DNA of 64,000 nt from SZUA-442 sp963759175 (GTDB lineage: Bacteria > Actinomycetota > Acidimicrobiia > Spongiisociales > UBA5794): contig CAVWXP010000005.1 of assembly GCA_963759175.1 (NCBI GenBank), positions 186,001 to 250,000 of the forward strand, read 5' to 3'. Under the pieces are notes generated by a model. The model saw only the letters and a list, made by a program, of their open reading frames with translations, had not been told where the DNA came from and searched no databases. The translations under genes were made by a program, and so were the position numbers. Of this stretch, positions 1-7,602 are shown piece by piece. Every line of letters starts with the position of its first letter. Position 1 is the stretch's first letter.

Positions 1-832
1 GGTCCTCGATCGTGCGCAACTCGCGAGGAGGACGGTCCGACGAGATGACCAGCTGGTTGCCGGCTTCATACAGCGAGTTGAAGGTGTGGAAGAACTCCTC
101 GAGGATCTGTTCCTTCCCCTCGAAGAACTGCACGTCGTCGAGGAGGAGGAGGTCGACCTTCCGGTAGCGGGACTTGAAGTCATCCATGCGCTTGCGGCGG
201 ATCGAGTTGATGAAGTCGTTGAAGAAGGCCTCGGAGGTGACGTAGCGCACCGTGGCGGTCGGATCGAGCTCGATGCGGTGCTGTCCCACGGCATGGAGGA
301 GGTGGGTCTTGCCGAGTCCCGCACCGGCGTAGATGAACAGCGGGTTGTACTGGCGGCCGGGTCGTTCGGCAACCGCCTGGGCCGCGGCATGGGCGAATCG
401 GTTCGAGGGGCCGACGACGAAGTTCTCGAAGTTGTACCGGGCGACGAGGTTCGAGGTGTCCACTGCGGCCTGGAAGCGATCGTCGCCGACGGTGTCCGTC
501 AGCATCGGCTGGAAATGCCTGAGCTCGTCGTCGAGGTCTCGGGTGGTGGGTTCCACCGTCGTGACGGTGACGCGCACCTCGAAGGGATCGGGCCACACCG
601 ACGATGCGATCTCACGCAGGTGGTGGATGTAGTTGTCGGACACCCACGTGGCGTTGAACCGGTTTGGCGCCTCGAGAACGAGGGCATCGTCGCTGACCGT
701 CGCCGAGAGCGGGCGGATCCACGTCTCCCATTTGGCCACGCCGAGGATCTCACGGACCCGGCTGTGGAACAGATCGATCTGTGAATCAACTGCGCCTTGC
801 GGCTGTGTGACTCCCACGTGATTGTCTCCCAT
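1..832 (-). CDS. dnaA: Chromosomal replication initiator DnaA (N-terminal part, cut by window edge)
   Basis: DnaA is the AAA+ ATPase that binds DnaA boxes and opens oriC. Only the first 277 codons are in the window; the protein runs off the left edge inside the ATPase domain. Visible are domain I (about residues 10-85, KWETWIRPL), the domain III entry YNFENFVVGPSNRF, Walker A GAGLGKTH, Walker B LLLLDDVQFF, and LVISSDRPPREL just before the edge. Start is taken at ATG 832 (MGDNHVGV); an in-frame GTG at 817 is possible. It is divergent from rpmH, the usual actinobacterial arrangement. DnaA-box-like sites 24-56 bp upstream suggest autoregulation (inference). Confidence 0.97.
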   Translation of the reverse strand, partial: MGDNHVGVTQPQGAVDSQIDLFHSRVREILGVAKWETWIRPLSATVSDDALVLEAPNRFNATWVSDNYIHHLREIASSVWPDPFEVRVTVTTVEPTTRDLDDELRHFQPMLTDTVGDDRFQAAVDTSNLVARYNFENFVVGPSNRFAHAAAQAVAERPGRQYNPLFIYAGAGLGKTHLLHAVGQHRIELDPTATVRYVTSEAFFNDFINSIRRKRMDDFKSRYRKVDLLLLDDVQFFEGKEQILEEFFHTFNSLYEAGNQLVISSDRPPRELRTIED

Positions 833-855
833 CAGGCTTGCGCCCAGCCCTCGTA

Positions 856-888
856 CTGTCCACACATCTATCCACAGGATGTGGAGAA
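856..888. promoter_or_regulatory. Cluster of DnaA-box-like 9-mers upstream of dnaA
   Basis: CTATCCACA at 868-876 and TTCTCCACA (minus strand, 880-888) each differ from the TTATCCACA consensus at one position. CTGTCCACA at 856-864 differs at two. The cluster sits directly upstream of the dnaA start in the dnaA-rpmH gap. It may autoregulate dnaA or belong to the origin region; the main origin in actinobacteria usually lies on the other side of dnaA, outside this window. Confidence 0.55.
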
Positions 889-1210
889 GATGTCCCACGG
901 ATCGAACCGATGCCCCGATCCGTGGCTCACCCCCCGGGGAAGAGCGGATATCCGCCGCGGGAGCTGGGCGAGCATAGGAACAGGTCGAGATACAGCACAA
1001 GAACGCCAAAACCGTCGGTACGCGCGGGCGACCCGACCGGCTCCGCCTGCAGGGAACGGCTCAGTGGCAAGGGTTTCGGGGAGCGACGGCGGCGTGGGTG
1101 GACCCGGGGGACGGCCCGATTTTGCCGATGGTGGGCTTGAGCTGTGTTTCGCGATCCCTTGGCAGTTTTCGCGGCTCGTTTCCCGATGTCGGTTTGGGCG
1201 TCCCGACACC

Positions 1211-1216
1211 TACACT
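1211..1216 (+). promoter_or_regulatory. Candidate -10 box (TACACT) for the rpmH operon
   Basis: TACACT lies 54 bp before the rpmH start and resembles a -10 hexamer; no good -35 is visible at the expected distance. The rest of the dnaA-rpmH gap (about 889-1210) shows no gene, tRNA or clear repeat. Weak call. Confidence 0.25.
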
Positions 1217-1269
1217 GTCGCCGTTCCGTGACTCGCACGGTCCCACGCCTCGAAACCCAGGGATCCCTC

Positions 1270-1404
1270 ATGAAGCGCACGTACCAACCCAACAACCGAC
1301 GCCGCAAGCGCAAGCATGGCTTTCGCACCCGCATGCGGACCCGCGCCGGCCGCAGCACCGTGCAGCGTCGCCGGGGCAAGGGACGCCACCGTCTCTCGGC
1401 CTGA
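1270..1404 (+). CDS. rpmH: 50S ribosomal protein L34
   Basis: L34 is a small, very basic protein of the large ribosomal subunit. The 44 residues begin MKRTYQPNNRRRKRKHGF and end RGKGRHRLSA, matching the family over its whole length. The frame stays open upstream of 1270, but the conserved MKRTYQP start fixes the real initiation codon. It heads the run rpmH-rnpA-yidD-yidC-jag and is divergent from dnaA, as in most actinobacteria. Confidence 0.98.
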   Translation: MKRTYQPNNRRRKRKHGFRTRMRTRAGRSTVQRRRGKGRHRLSA

Positions 1405-1417
1405 CGGGCGCGGCTAC

Positions 1418-1747
1418 GTGTCGCTTCGACCCTCCTCCCGCTTCGCCGAGGTGTACCGGACCGGTCGCCGAACCCGGATCGGCGGCATCGTCGTCATCGA
1501 GGCGCCGTCGTCGTCCCCGGTACCCGAGGTCGGCGTCGTCGCCGCGAGGAAGGTGGGTTCAGCGGTCGCACGGAACCGTGCCAAGCGCCGCTTGCGGTCG
1601 GCGATCTCGCTGATTCCACTGCGGCCGTCACGGGCGTATGTGGTCGTCGCATCGCCGGAGGTGATCGACGTATCCTTCGAAGGCCTCGTCGGCTGGCTCC
1701 GTGATGCCGTCGCGACGAAGGCGACGCCAGGGAGGGGCACAACGTGA
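1418..1747 (+). CDS. rnpA: Ribonuclease P protein component
   Basis: Protein subunit of RNase P, which helps the catalytic RNA remove 5' leaders from precursor tRNAs. The predicted 109 residues include the family's basic signature ARNRAKRRLR in mid-protein, preceded by VGVVAARKVGSAV. Start is set at GTG 1418 (VSLRPSSRFAEVY), which gives the usual family length; a longer in-frame reading would overlap rpmH. The stop TGA (1745-1747) overlaps the yidD start, so the two are probably translationally coupled. Confidence 0.95.
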   Translation: MSLRPSSRFAEVYRTGRRTRIGGIVVIEAPSSSPVPEVGVVAARKVGSAVARNRAKRRLRSAISLIPLRPSRAYVVVASPEVIDVSFEGLVGWLRDAVATKATPGRGTT

Positions 1748-2025
1748 TGTACGCCGATCGCATGACGCTCGGTCCGGGCCAACGGATGGCCCTCGCTGTC
1801 ATTCGCATGTACCAGAAGGTCATCTCCCCCGCCCTGGGAGGTAATTGTCGCTATTACCCGACGTGCTCGCACTACACGTACGAAGCGATCGAGATCCATG
1901 GGGCGGCTCGCGGGAGCTGGTTGGGAATCAAGCGGATCGGCCGGTGTCACCCCTGGCACGAGGGTGGGCTCGATCCCGTGCCCGGTTCCCCCGATGCCCT
2001 TGCCGAGGAAGGTGATGCCCGATGA
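1747..2025 (+). CDS. yidD: Membrane protein insertion efficiency factor YidD
   Basis: YidD is a short membrane-associated protein thought to assist YidC-dependent insertion. The sequence has the family core: an amphipathic N-terminus, then IRMYQKVISP, NCRYYPTCSHY with the conserved cysteines, EAIEIHGA and GIKRIGRCHPW. ATG 1747 overlaps the rnpA stop by one base; the GTG just before it (1744) would give a four-base overlap. It overlaps the yidC start by four bases (ATGA), so rnpA, yidD and yidC look coupled. Confidence 0.95.
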   Translation: MYADRMTLGPGQRMALAVIRMYQKVISPALGGNCRYYPTCSHYTYEAIEIHGAARGSWLGIKRIGRCHPWHEGGLDPVPGSPDALAEEGDAR

Positions 2026-2957
2026 ACCCATGGAACCTGCTGTTGAGCCTGCTCGGCGGCATCCTGGCCTTCTTCTACGACCTCATTCCAAATTATGGAA
2101 TTTCCATCATCTTCCTGACCCTGCTCGTGGGGCTCGTGCTGTTCCCGTTGACGTACAAGCAAACGAAGTCCATGAAGGCGATGCAGGACATACAGCCCGA
2201 GGTGAAGCGGCTCCAGAAGGAGTTCAAGGGCGATCGCGAGGAGCTCAACAAGCACCTCATGGCGTTGTACCAGGAGCGCGGCGTCAACCCGGCTGCCGGC
2301 TGCCTTCCCCTGTTGGTCCAGATGCCGATCTGGTTTGCGCTCTATCGCGTCCTCTGGCGGGGCGACGGCGTTCCCGATGACTCGACCCTGAAGATGGTGC
2401 TCGACCAGGCCAACGAAGCGCTCTACACGGTCAACGAGGCAGGCGACTTCACCGCAACACTCCTGCCCGGCGTCGACATCCACGCCAGCCAGTTCTCCCA
2501 CGTCACCTTCCTCGGCATGAACCTGCTGGTACGGCCGGGATCGGCCGTCGACTTCGGGGACATCCTCGGTTCCCTCCCCTACATCCTCCTGATCGCCGTC
2601 ATCGTGGTCGCTGGCTTCTACCAGCAGGTCCAGACGACGCGCCGTCGACCCTCGCCGAATGGTGAGGAGCCCAATGCCCAGATGCAGACCATGCAACGGG
2701 CCATGCGCATCATGCCCATCGTGTTCGGGTTCATCTCGTGGAACTTCGTGGCAGGCCTGGGTCTGTACTTCGCCACCTCGAACGTGTTCCGGGTGGGCCA
2801 GCAGGCGGTGATCCTGCGCACTGCAGGCGCCGACGACGAGGGTGACGGCAAGGGGAAGGGCAAGGACGCACCGGAGGATCCTCCGGAAGACGAGCCGGAG
2901 AGCTCGGGTCCTTCGCCGAATGCCAGCAAGAAGCGCAACCGCAAAAAGAGGAAGTAA
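2022..2957 (+). CDS. yidC: Membrane protein insertase YidC (Oxa1 family)
   Basis: YidC inserts and folds inner-membrane proteins, alone or with SecYEG. The 311-residue protein lacks the large periplasmic domain of Gram-negative YidC, as expected for Gram-positive/actinobacterial forms. Visible are the first conserved helix (GISIIFLTLLVGLVLFPLTY), the cytoplasmic hairpin MKAMQDIQPEVKRLQKEFK, then NPAAGCLPLLVQMPIWFALY, later membrane segments around residues 190-210 and 230-255, and a lysine-rich C-terminal tail (KKRNRKKRK) typical of a ribosome-binding end. It is followed by jag six bases later. Confidence 0.97.
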   Translation: MNPWNLLLSLLGGILAFFYDLIPNYGISIIFLTLLVGLVLFPLTYKQTKSMKAMQDIQPEVKRLQKEFKGDREELNKHLMALYQERGVNPAAGCLPLLVQMPIWFALYRVLWRGDGVPDDSTLKMVLDQANEALYTVNEAGDFTATLLPGVDIHASQFSHVTFLGMNLLVRPGSAVDFGDILGSLPYILLIAVIVVAGFYQQVQTTRRRPSPNGEEPNAQMQTMQRAMRIMPIVFGFISWNFVAGLGLYFATSNVFRVGQQAVILRTAGADDEGDGKGKGKDAPEDPPEDEPESSGPSPNASKKRNRKKRK

Positions 2958-2963
2958 CCCGCT

Positions 2964-3833
2964 ATGGAATGGGTCGAAGTGCAAGGCAAGACGATCGACC
3001 TCGCGGTCGACGTCGCCATGAGTGAACTCGGCGTCGGATCGCGCGAGGACATCCAGGTCGAGGTCATCCAGGAGCCCAAGGCCGGATTCCTCGGCATGGG
3101 TGGCCAGGAAGCGATCGTCAAGGTCACGAAGGCACCCCGGAAGCGTCGCCGCAACCGTGGTCGCGGTCGAGGATCATCGTCGGCGTCGACGGGTGCACCG
3201 TCGCGGTCGACGAGCTCCGGGAACGGAGACAAGGGCAAGGGCAGCCAGCAGAATGGCAGGAGTCAAAAGAGCACGCCGCGCAACGGTGGTGCCAAACGGC
3301 AGGAGGCCAAGGTGGCACAACCCAACGACAGCAAGGATTCCAAGGGATCCGACGATCGGCCGGAGCAAGCGCCGATCGAGGAGCAGGCCAAGGTGGCCGC
3401 CGACTTCGTCCGGGGGCTGCTCGGGGCGTTCGGGCTCGAGGGCGAGGTGGGAACCCGCATCGAGGACGACGTGCTGTACATCGACGTCCAGGGCGAACAG
3501 ACCGAAGCCTTGATCGGACCGAAGGGATCGGTCATGCAGTCGGTGCTGGAGCTGACGAGGACGGTCGTCCAGCGCAAGACCTATGGTGCCCCGCGTATGC
3601 GCATCGATGTGGGCGGGTACGCAGAGCGCCGACGCGAAGCGTTGCAGATCTATGCATCGAAATTGGCGGCACAGGTCATCGAGGATCAGAGTGAGATCAT
3701 GCTCGAGCCCATGAATGCCGCCGACCGCAAGGTCTTGCACGATGCCGTCGCCGAAATCGACGGTGTCCGCTCGTATTCGGAGGGCGAGGACCCCCGACGG
3801 GCGGTTGTGATCGCCCACGAGGGTGGTTCCTGA
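2964..3833 (+). CDS. jag: Jag/KhpB RNA-binding protein (Jag-N, KH and R3H domains)
   Basis: SpoIIIJ-associated (Jag/KhpB) RNA-binding protein, almost always next to yidC. N-terminal Jag domain at about residues 1-50 (MEWVEVQGKTIDLAV through GFLGMGGQEAIVKV); a long basic, low-complexity linker (about 55-135, rich in S, G, R, K); a KH domain around ALIGPKGSVMQSVLELTRTV; and a C-terminal R3H domain (ADRKVLHDAVAEIDGVRSYSEGEDPRR, here split as ADRKVLHDAVAEID and GVRSYSEGEDPRR). The linker is longer than in firmicute homologues but common in actinobacteria. Its end is followed by parS and rsmG. Confidence 0.94.
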   Translation: MEWVEVQGKTIDLAVDVAMSELGVGSREDIQVEVIQEPKAGFLGMGGQEAIVKVTKAPRKRRRNRGRGRGSSSASTGAPSRSTSSGNGDKGKGSQQNGRSQKSTPRNGGAKRQEAKVAQPNDSKDSKGSDDRPEQAPIEEQAKVAADFVRGLLGAFGLEGEVGTRIEDDVLYIDVQGEQTEALIGPKGSVMQSVLELTRTVVQRKTYGAPRMRIDVGGYAERRREALQIYASKLAAQVIEDQSEIMLEPMNAADRKVLHDAVAEIDGVRSYSEGEDPRRAVVIAHEGGS

Positions 3834-3877
3834 CGCCTCGCAGCGAGCAGGCGCCGCAGTCGGGCGCCGAACACCGG

Positions 3878-3893
3878 TGTTTCACGTGAAACA
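3878..3893. promoter_or_regulatory. parS: parS centromere site (perfect 16-bp palindrome)
   Basis: TGTTTCACGTGAAACA is an exact palindrome matching the consensus parS bound by ParB. It lies between jag and rsmG, 0.7 kb from parA and about 3 kb from dnaA, which is where origin-proximal parS sites are expected. It is the only full-consensus copy I found in the window. Confidence 0.95.
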
Positions 3894-3900
3894 TCGCTTC

Positions 3901-4546
3901 ATGAGCGCAGCTGATCCACGCTACGCGGCCGCTCGCCTTGCGTCGTCGCTCGGGTATTCGCTCGATGTCGGTCAGCTGGATGCGCTGGATCGGTATGCAC
4001 GGTTCCTCGTCGACGAGGCACCGGTCGCAGGGGGCATCGGGCCGGCGGAGGGCGACCGAGTCTTCGATCGCCATGTCGGGGATGCCCTCGCCTTTCTCAC
4101 CGGTATGCCTGAGCCGCCGGCGACGATGGTGGATGTGGGTTCGGGCGTGGGTCTGCCCGGGATACCATTGGCCGTCGCCCTTCCAGCCACGGCAGTCACG
4201 TTCGTGGAACGTTCCGCAAGGCGAGCACACCTCCTCCGGCGTGTGGTGCGGATACTGGGATTGGCCAATGTGACGATCGTCGAGTCTGACATCCGTCGTG
4301 TTGGGTGGATCCTTCGACGTTGTGGTCTTCCGGGCTTCGTTGCCCTTGGAACCAGCGACGGCGGAGTTCGAGCGCTTGAGCGAGGATCCGAACGGCGCCG
4401 GACTCTTCGGCTTGAGCCGATTGCCCCATCCACCGGAAACACCAGATCCTCCTCCAGGGGTAGGCTATACGGTGGTCGGCGACGACTTCGGAGTACTTGA
4501 CTCACCGTTCTGGCTCCTTAGGATGCATCGTATCGCACGCAAGTGA
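3901..4546 (+). pseudogene. rsmG: 16S rRNA (guanine-N7) methyltransferase RsmG, with a one-base frameshift
   Basis: RsmG (GidB) uses SAM to methylate G527 of 16S rRNA. The frame from ATG 3901 (MSAADPRYAAARLASSLGY) carries the SAM-binding motif DVGSGVGLPGIPLAV and then NVTIVESDIRRV. Past about 4300 the protein continues naturally only in the next frame (GGSFDVVVFRASLPLEPA ... DSPFWLLRMHRIARK, stop 4544-4546). Dropping one G from the GGG at 4303-4305 joins the two parts exactly, so this is a single-base insertion: either a sequencing error or a recent mutation. Known context: rsmG loss is non-lethal and can give low-level streptomycin resistance, so a real mutation cannot be excluded. Its end touches the parA region. 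Confidence 0.85.
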
Positions 4547-4614
4547 AACCAATGCGTCACGCTGAGCACACGCTCCCCGAGACGCACCCACCACGAACCG
4601 GGAGCACAAAGCCC

Positions 4615-5391
4615 ATGTCTCATGGCAAGGTCGTTGCCATCGCCAACCAGAAGGGTGGCGTCGGGAAGTCCACGACGGCGATCAACCTCGGTGCCGCACT
4701 GGCGTTCCAGGGGGAGCATGTCCTCATCATCGATCTCGATCCCCAGGGGAACACGAGCTCGGGCCTCGGTATCGATCGATCGACCATCGCCACGTCGACC
4801 TACGACGTCCTCGTCGAGGGGACGGCGATCGCCGACGTCCTCGAGCCCACGTCGGTCCTCAATCTGTACGTGGTTCCGGCGACGATCGAGCTCGCAGGGG
4901 CGGAAATCGAGCTGGTATCGATGTTCTCCCGCGAGCAACGGCTCAAGCAGGCCCTCGCCGGCGTGCTCGACGAGTATGACGTCGTGCTGATCGATTGCCC
5001 CCCTTCGCTGGGTCTGCTGACCATCAACGGGCTCGCGGCCGCTGACGAGGTGCTCATCCCGATCCAATGTGAGTACTACGCACTCGAAGGTGTGAGCCAG
5101 CTGACACGCAACATCGGCCTGGTCCAACAGAACCTGAACCCTCAGCTAGAGGTTGAAGGTGTCGTTCTCACGATGTTCGATGGTCGCACCACCCTGTCGT
5201 CGGATGTCGTGGCCCAGGTTCGGGAGCATTTTGGCGATACGACGTATCGGACAGTGATCCCGCGGACGGTGCGGCTGTCCGAGGCCCCGTCGTACGGAGA
5301 GCCGATCGAGGCCTACGACCCCATGTCACGAGGTGCGATCGCATATCGGGCGCTGGCCCAGGAGTTCAGGAGGAGACATGGCCGCACGTAA
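4615..5391 (+). CDS. parA: Chromosome partitioning ATPase ParA (Soj)
   Basis: ParA moves ParB-parS complexes apart after origin duplication. The deviant Walker A motif KGGVGKSTT lies near the N-terminus (VVAIANQKGGVGKSTTAINL), followed by LIIDLDPQGNTSSGLG and LIDCPPSLGLLTING. Start is placed at ATG 4615 (MSHGKVV), preceded by a GGGAG ribosome-binding sequence. A GTG at 4543, overlapping the rsmG stop, would add 24 residues of unlike composition. It overlaps parB by 14 bases, so the pair is one transcription unit. Confidence 0.96.
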   Translation: MSHGKVVAIANQKGGVGKSTTAINLGAALAFQGEHVLIIDLDPQGNTSSGLGIDRSTIATSTYDVLVEGTAIADVLEPTSVLNLYVVPATIELAGAEIELVSMFSREQRLKQALAGVLDEYDVVLIDCPPSLGLLTINGLAAADEVLIPIQCEYYALEGVSQLTRNIGLVQQNLNPQLEVEGVVLTMFDGRTTLSSDVVAQVREHFGDTTYRTVIPRTVRLSEAPSYGEPIEAYDPMSRGAIAYRALAQEFRRRHGRT

Positions 5392-6235
5392 GACCGGACT
5401 CGGACGAGGGCTCGATGCCCTGATCCCACAGGATCACCCGATCGGGGGCTATGCGGCCATTCCGGTGGGTCAGGTTGCGCCGAATCCCGACCAACCGAGG
5501 TCGGACTTCGATCAGGCCTCCATCGACACCCTGGCATCCTCGATCGATGCACTCGGCTTGCTCCAACCGATCGTCGTGCGATCCGTCGACGACGGGTATG
5601 TGCTCGTCGCCGGGGAACGACGCCTCCGGGCAGTGCGCCAGTTGGGTCTCACCACGATCGCGGCCGTGATCCGCGACGACGCCGACGGTCGCACCAATCT
5701 GACCGAGGCGCTCGTGGAGAACCTCCAGCGCGAGGACCTCAATCCCCTCGAGGAGGCAGCCGCCTACCGGGAGTTGCTGGAAGAATATGGTATGACCCAC
5801 GATGAGGTGGCCTCTGCTGTCGGCAGGAGCCGCTCGGCAGTCACGAACACGGTGCGATTGCTGCAACTGTCGACCCCCATCCAGAAGCTCGTTGCCTCGG
5901 GGGAGCTGACGGCGGGACACGCCAGGGCACTCCTCGGATGTGACGATGTCGCCTATGCCGGACACATTGCCCAGCGTGCGGTGGCCGAGGGGTGGTCCGT
6001 CCGAAGGGTCGAGGAGGCCGTTCGGCTCCGTGCGACCCAGGGAACGACGTCGAGCACTCGGTCACGTGCGGTGAGGCCGGCAGCGATCATCGAGCTCGAG
6101 GACCGGCTCCAGGAGCGCCTCGGCACGAAGGTGGCGATCGACTACCGCGGCAAGGGCGGCAAGATCACCATCAAGTACGCGACGCCCGAGGATCTCGAGC
6201 GCATCTACCGTCACCTGTTCGGATCCGACACCTGA
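5378..6235 (+). CDS. parB: Chromosome partitioning protein ParB (Spo0J)
   Basis: ParB is the CTPase clamp that loads at parS and spreads along DNA. From ATG 5378 (MAARKTGLGRGLDALIP, strong AGGAGGAG upstream) the 285 residues show the ParA-stimulating N-terminus, the ParB/Srx CTP-binding domain (IPVGQVAPNPDQPR; VAGERRLRAVRQLG; ENLQREDLNPLEEA), the KorB-type helix-turn-helix (EVASAVGRSRSAVTNTVRLL), and a C-terminal dimerisation domain. Its 3' end overlaps the convergent cwlM-like gene by 25 bases. Confidence 0.96.
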   Translation: MAARKTGLGRGLDALIPQDHPIGGYAAIPVGQVAPNPDQPRSDFDQASIDTLASSIDALGLLQPIVVRSVDDGYVLVAGERRLRAVRQLGLTTIAAVIRDDADGRTNLTEALVENLQREDLNPLEEAAAYRELLEEYGMTHDEVASAVGRSRSAVTNTVRLLQLSTPIQKLVASGELTAGHARALLGCDDVAYAGHIAQRAVAEGWSVRRVEEAVRLRATQGTTSSTRSRAVRPAAIIELEDRLQERLGTKVAIDYRGKGGKITIKYATPEDLERIYRHLFGSDT

Positions 6236-7194
6236 TCGACGTCGATCTCGTACATGGAAGCGACGGCATGCGCGACGACCGTCCCGGTGCGACGGGTCAT
6301 CGACCGTAGGGACACGAGCACCGCCGGAGACCTCGTTTCCTTGAGCATCGGCATGGTCCGTCCGGAGACCTCGAGACCCAGACGGTCGGCGAGCTGTGCG
6401 GCGATCCGCGCACCGGCCTCCGATCTCGACAGGTCGGACTCGAAGAAGTAGACGCCCTCCTCACCGTCCTGGGGCACGAAGAAGCCGATCACCATGTCGA
6501 CGTTGAGCCGGTTGGCCCTTTGGGCCCGGAGGCGTGCTGGGGGATCGGTGTCGATGCTCCGGCTCAGCATGGGGAGTCCGCTCAGATGCTGGATGGTCTC
6601 GCGGGCCTGATCCGCAGTGACCCATGTGGCATCGGCCTCATCGGGCGTTCGGCACTCGGGATCGATGTAGATGCGCTGGCCGGCGATCGAGTTGGGCAGG
6701 TTCGAGAGCCATTGGCGTTCCCTCACGACATCGCGACCCTGCTTGTGCGTGGCGAACGAGATCAGCGCCAGTTCGGATGCGACGACCCTGCCGGCGATCC
6801 CATCCTCGGCCAGTTCCCGGTTGTGCTGGAAGTCGAGCAGCCCGGCCAGTGTGTCGGGACCGAACACGCCATCGACCTTTCCGGTGTCGAACCCCAAAGA
6901 GTTCAAGTGCGCTTGAAGTTCAGCCACATCGTCGCCTCGCATCATCGGAACGCGGTGGTAGATCAGTCGATCCCCCAGTCGGTAGCCGGCATCGACGAGG
7001 GCACGCCATGTGTCGGGTCCCACCACGCCGTCGACGGGGAGGCCGCGATCGTGCTGGAACGCTGAGACGGCGGTGGCCGTTCCCTCACCGAACACGCCGA
7101 TGTCGTCGCCACCGATGTCGAAGCCGAGCGCGGAAAGCCGGCTCTGGACATCCAGAACCGGCTCGCCCCGATCTCCTTGGTGGTAGAGCCTCAC
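6211..7194 (-). CDS. cwlM: CwlM-like protein: two peptidoglycan-binding domains plus a degenerate amidase_3 fold
   Basis: Positional and sequence homologue of mycobacterial CwlM, a cytoplasmic regulator of peptidoglycan synthesis that activates MurA when phosphorylated by PknB. Two PG_binding_1 repeats are clear (GEPVLDVQSRLSALGFD and GDDVAELQAHLNSLGFDTG, each followed by GVFG...FQ). The C-terminal 150 residues keep the amidase_3 outline (IYIDPE, RANRLNVDMVIGFF, RSPAVLVSLRSM), but the usual zinc histidines and catalytic glutamate are absent. There is no signal peptide. It is therefore most likely a non-enzymatic regulator. It runs toward parB and away from trxA. Confidence 0.85.
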   Translation of the reverse strand: MRLYHQGDRGEPVLDVQSRLSALGFDIGGDDIGVFGEGTATAVSAFQHDRGLPVDGVVGPDTWRALVDAGYRLGDRLIYHRVPMMRGDDVAELQAHLNSLGFDTGKVDGVFGPDTLAGLLDFQHNRELAEDGIAGRVVASELALISFATHKQGRDVVRERQWLSNLPNSIAGQRIYIDPECRTPDEADATWVTADQARETIQHLSGLPMLSRSIDTDPPARLRAQRANRLNVDMVIGFFVPQDGEEGVYFFESDLSRSEAGARIAAQLADRLGLEVSGRTMPMLKETRSPAVLVSLRSMTRRTGTVVAHAVASMYEIDVDQVSDPNR

Positions 7195-7220
7195 CCGCTC
7201 ATGCTCGCAGGTTCAGCTCT

Positions 7221-7547
7221 TCAGTTGATGAACTCCGCCAGCTCGGCCTGGAGCTGTCCCTTGCTGCGTGCCCCGACGAGGCGGCGCTTCTCCTCGCCGT
7301 TCTGGAAGACGATCAGCGTCGGGATGCTCATCACCGAGTACGCACCCATCGTCGAGGGATTCTCATCCACGTTGAGCTTGGCGACGGTGAGCTTGCCTGC
7401 GTTCTCGCCGGCGAGTTCGTCGAGCGGGGTGTCCATCATCTTGCATGGGCCGCACCACTCCGCCCAGAAGTCGACGAGCGTGGGGGTGTCGGATGCGATG
7501 GCGGAAGAGAAGTCGCTATCGGTGACCGTGACGGTGTTCTGTCCCAT
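7221..7547 (-). CDS. trxA: Thioredoxin
   Basis: A 108-residue thioredoxin, a cytoplasmic disulfide reductase recycled by the neighbouring trxB. The active site is WCGPCK within LVDFWAEWCGPCKMMD, and the cis-proline loop is SIPTLIVFQNG. The frame is open further upstream, but ATG 7547 (MGQNTVTVTD) has a good AGGAG ribosome-binding site and gives the standard family length. It is downstream of trxB in the same direction, the order found in mycobacteria (trxB2-trxC). Confidence 0.97.
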   Translation of the reverse strand: MGQNTVTVTDSDFSSAIASDTPTLVDFWAEWCGPCKMMDTPLDELAGENAGKLTVAKLNVDENPSTMGAYSVMSIPTLIVFQNGEEKRRLVGARSKGQLQAELAEFIN

Positions 7548-7602
7548 GGGAGTCTCCTGTGGTTCTCGTATCTGTTGAACGTCTGTGGATGCCTTCGGAT
7601 TC

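Noticed and set aside
1..832. Full oriC within the window
   Set aside because: dnaN and the dnaA-dnaN gap, where oriC is normally found, lie outside the left edge; only a small box cluster is visible.
1947..2984. Long open frame on the minus strand opposite yidC
   Set aside because: It is antisense to a clear yidC, has no recognisable motifs, and is a typical GC-rich shadow frame. The same holds for the long minus frame opposite cca (15629-17149) and others.
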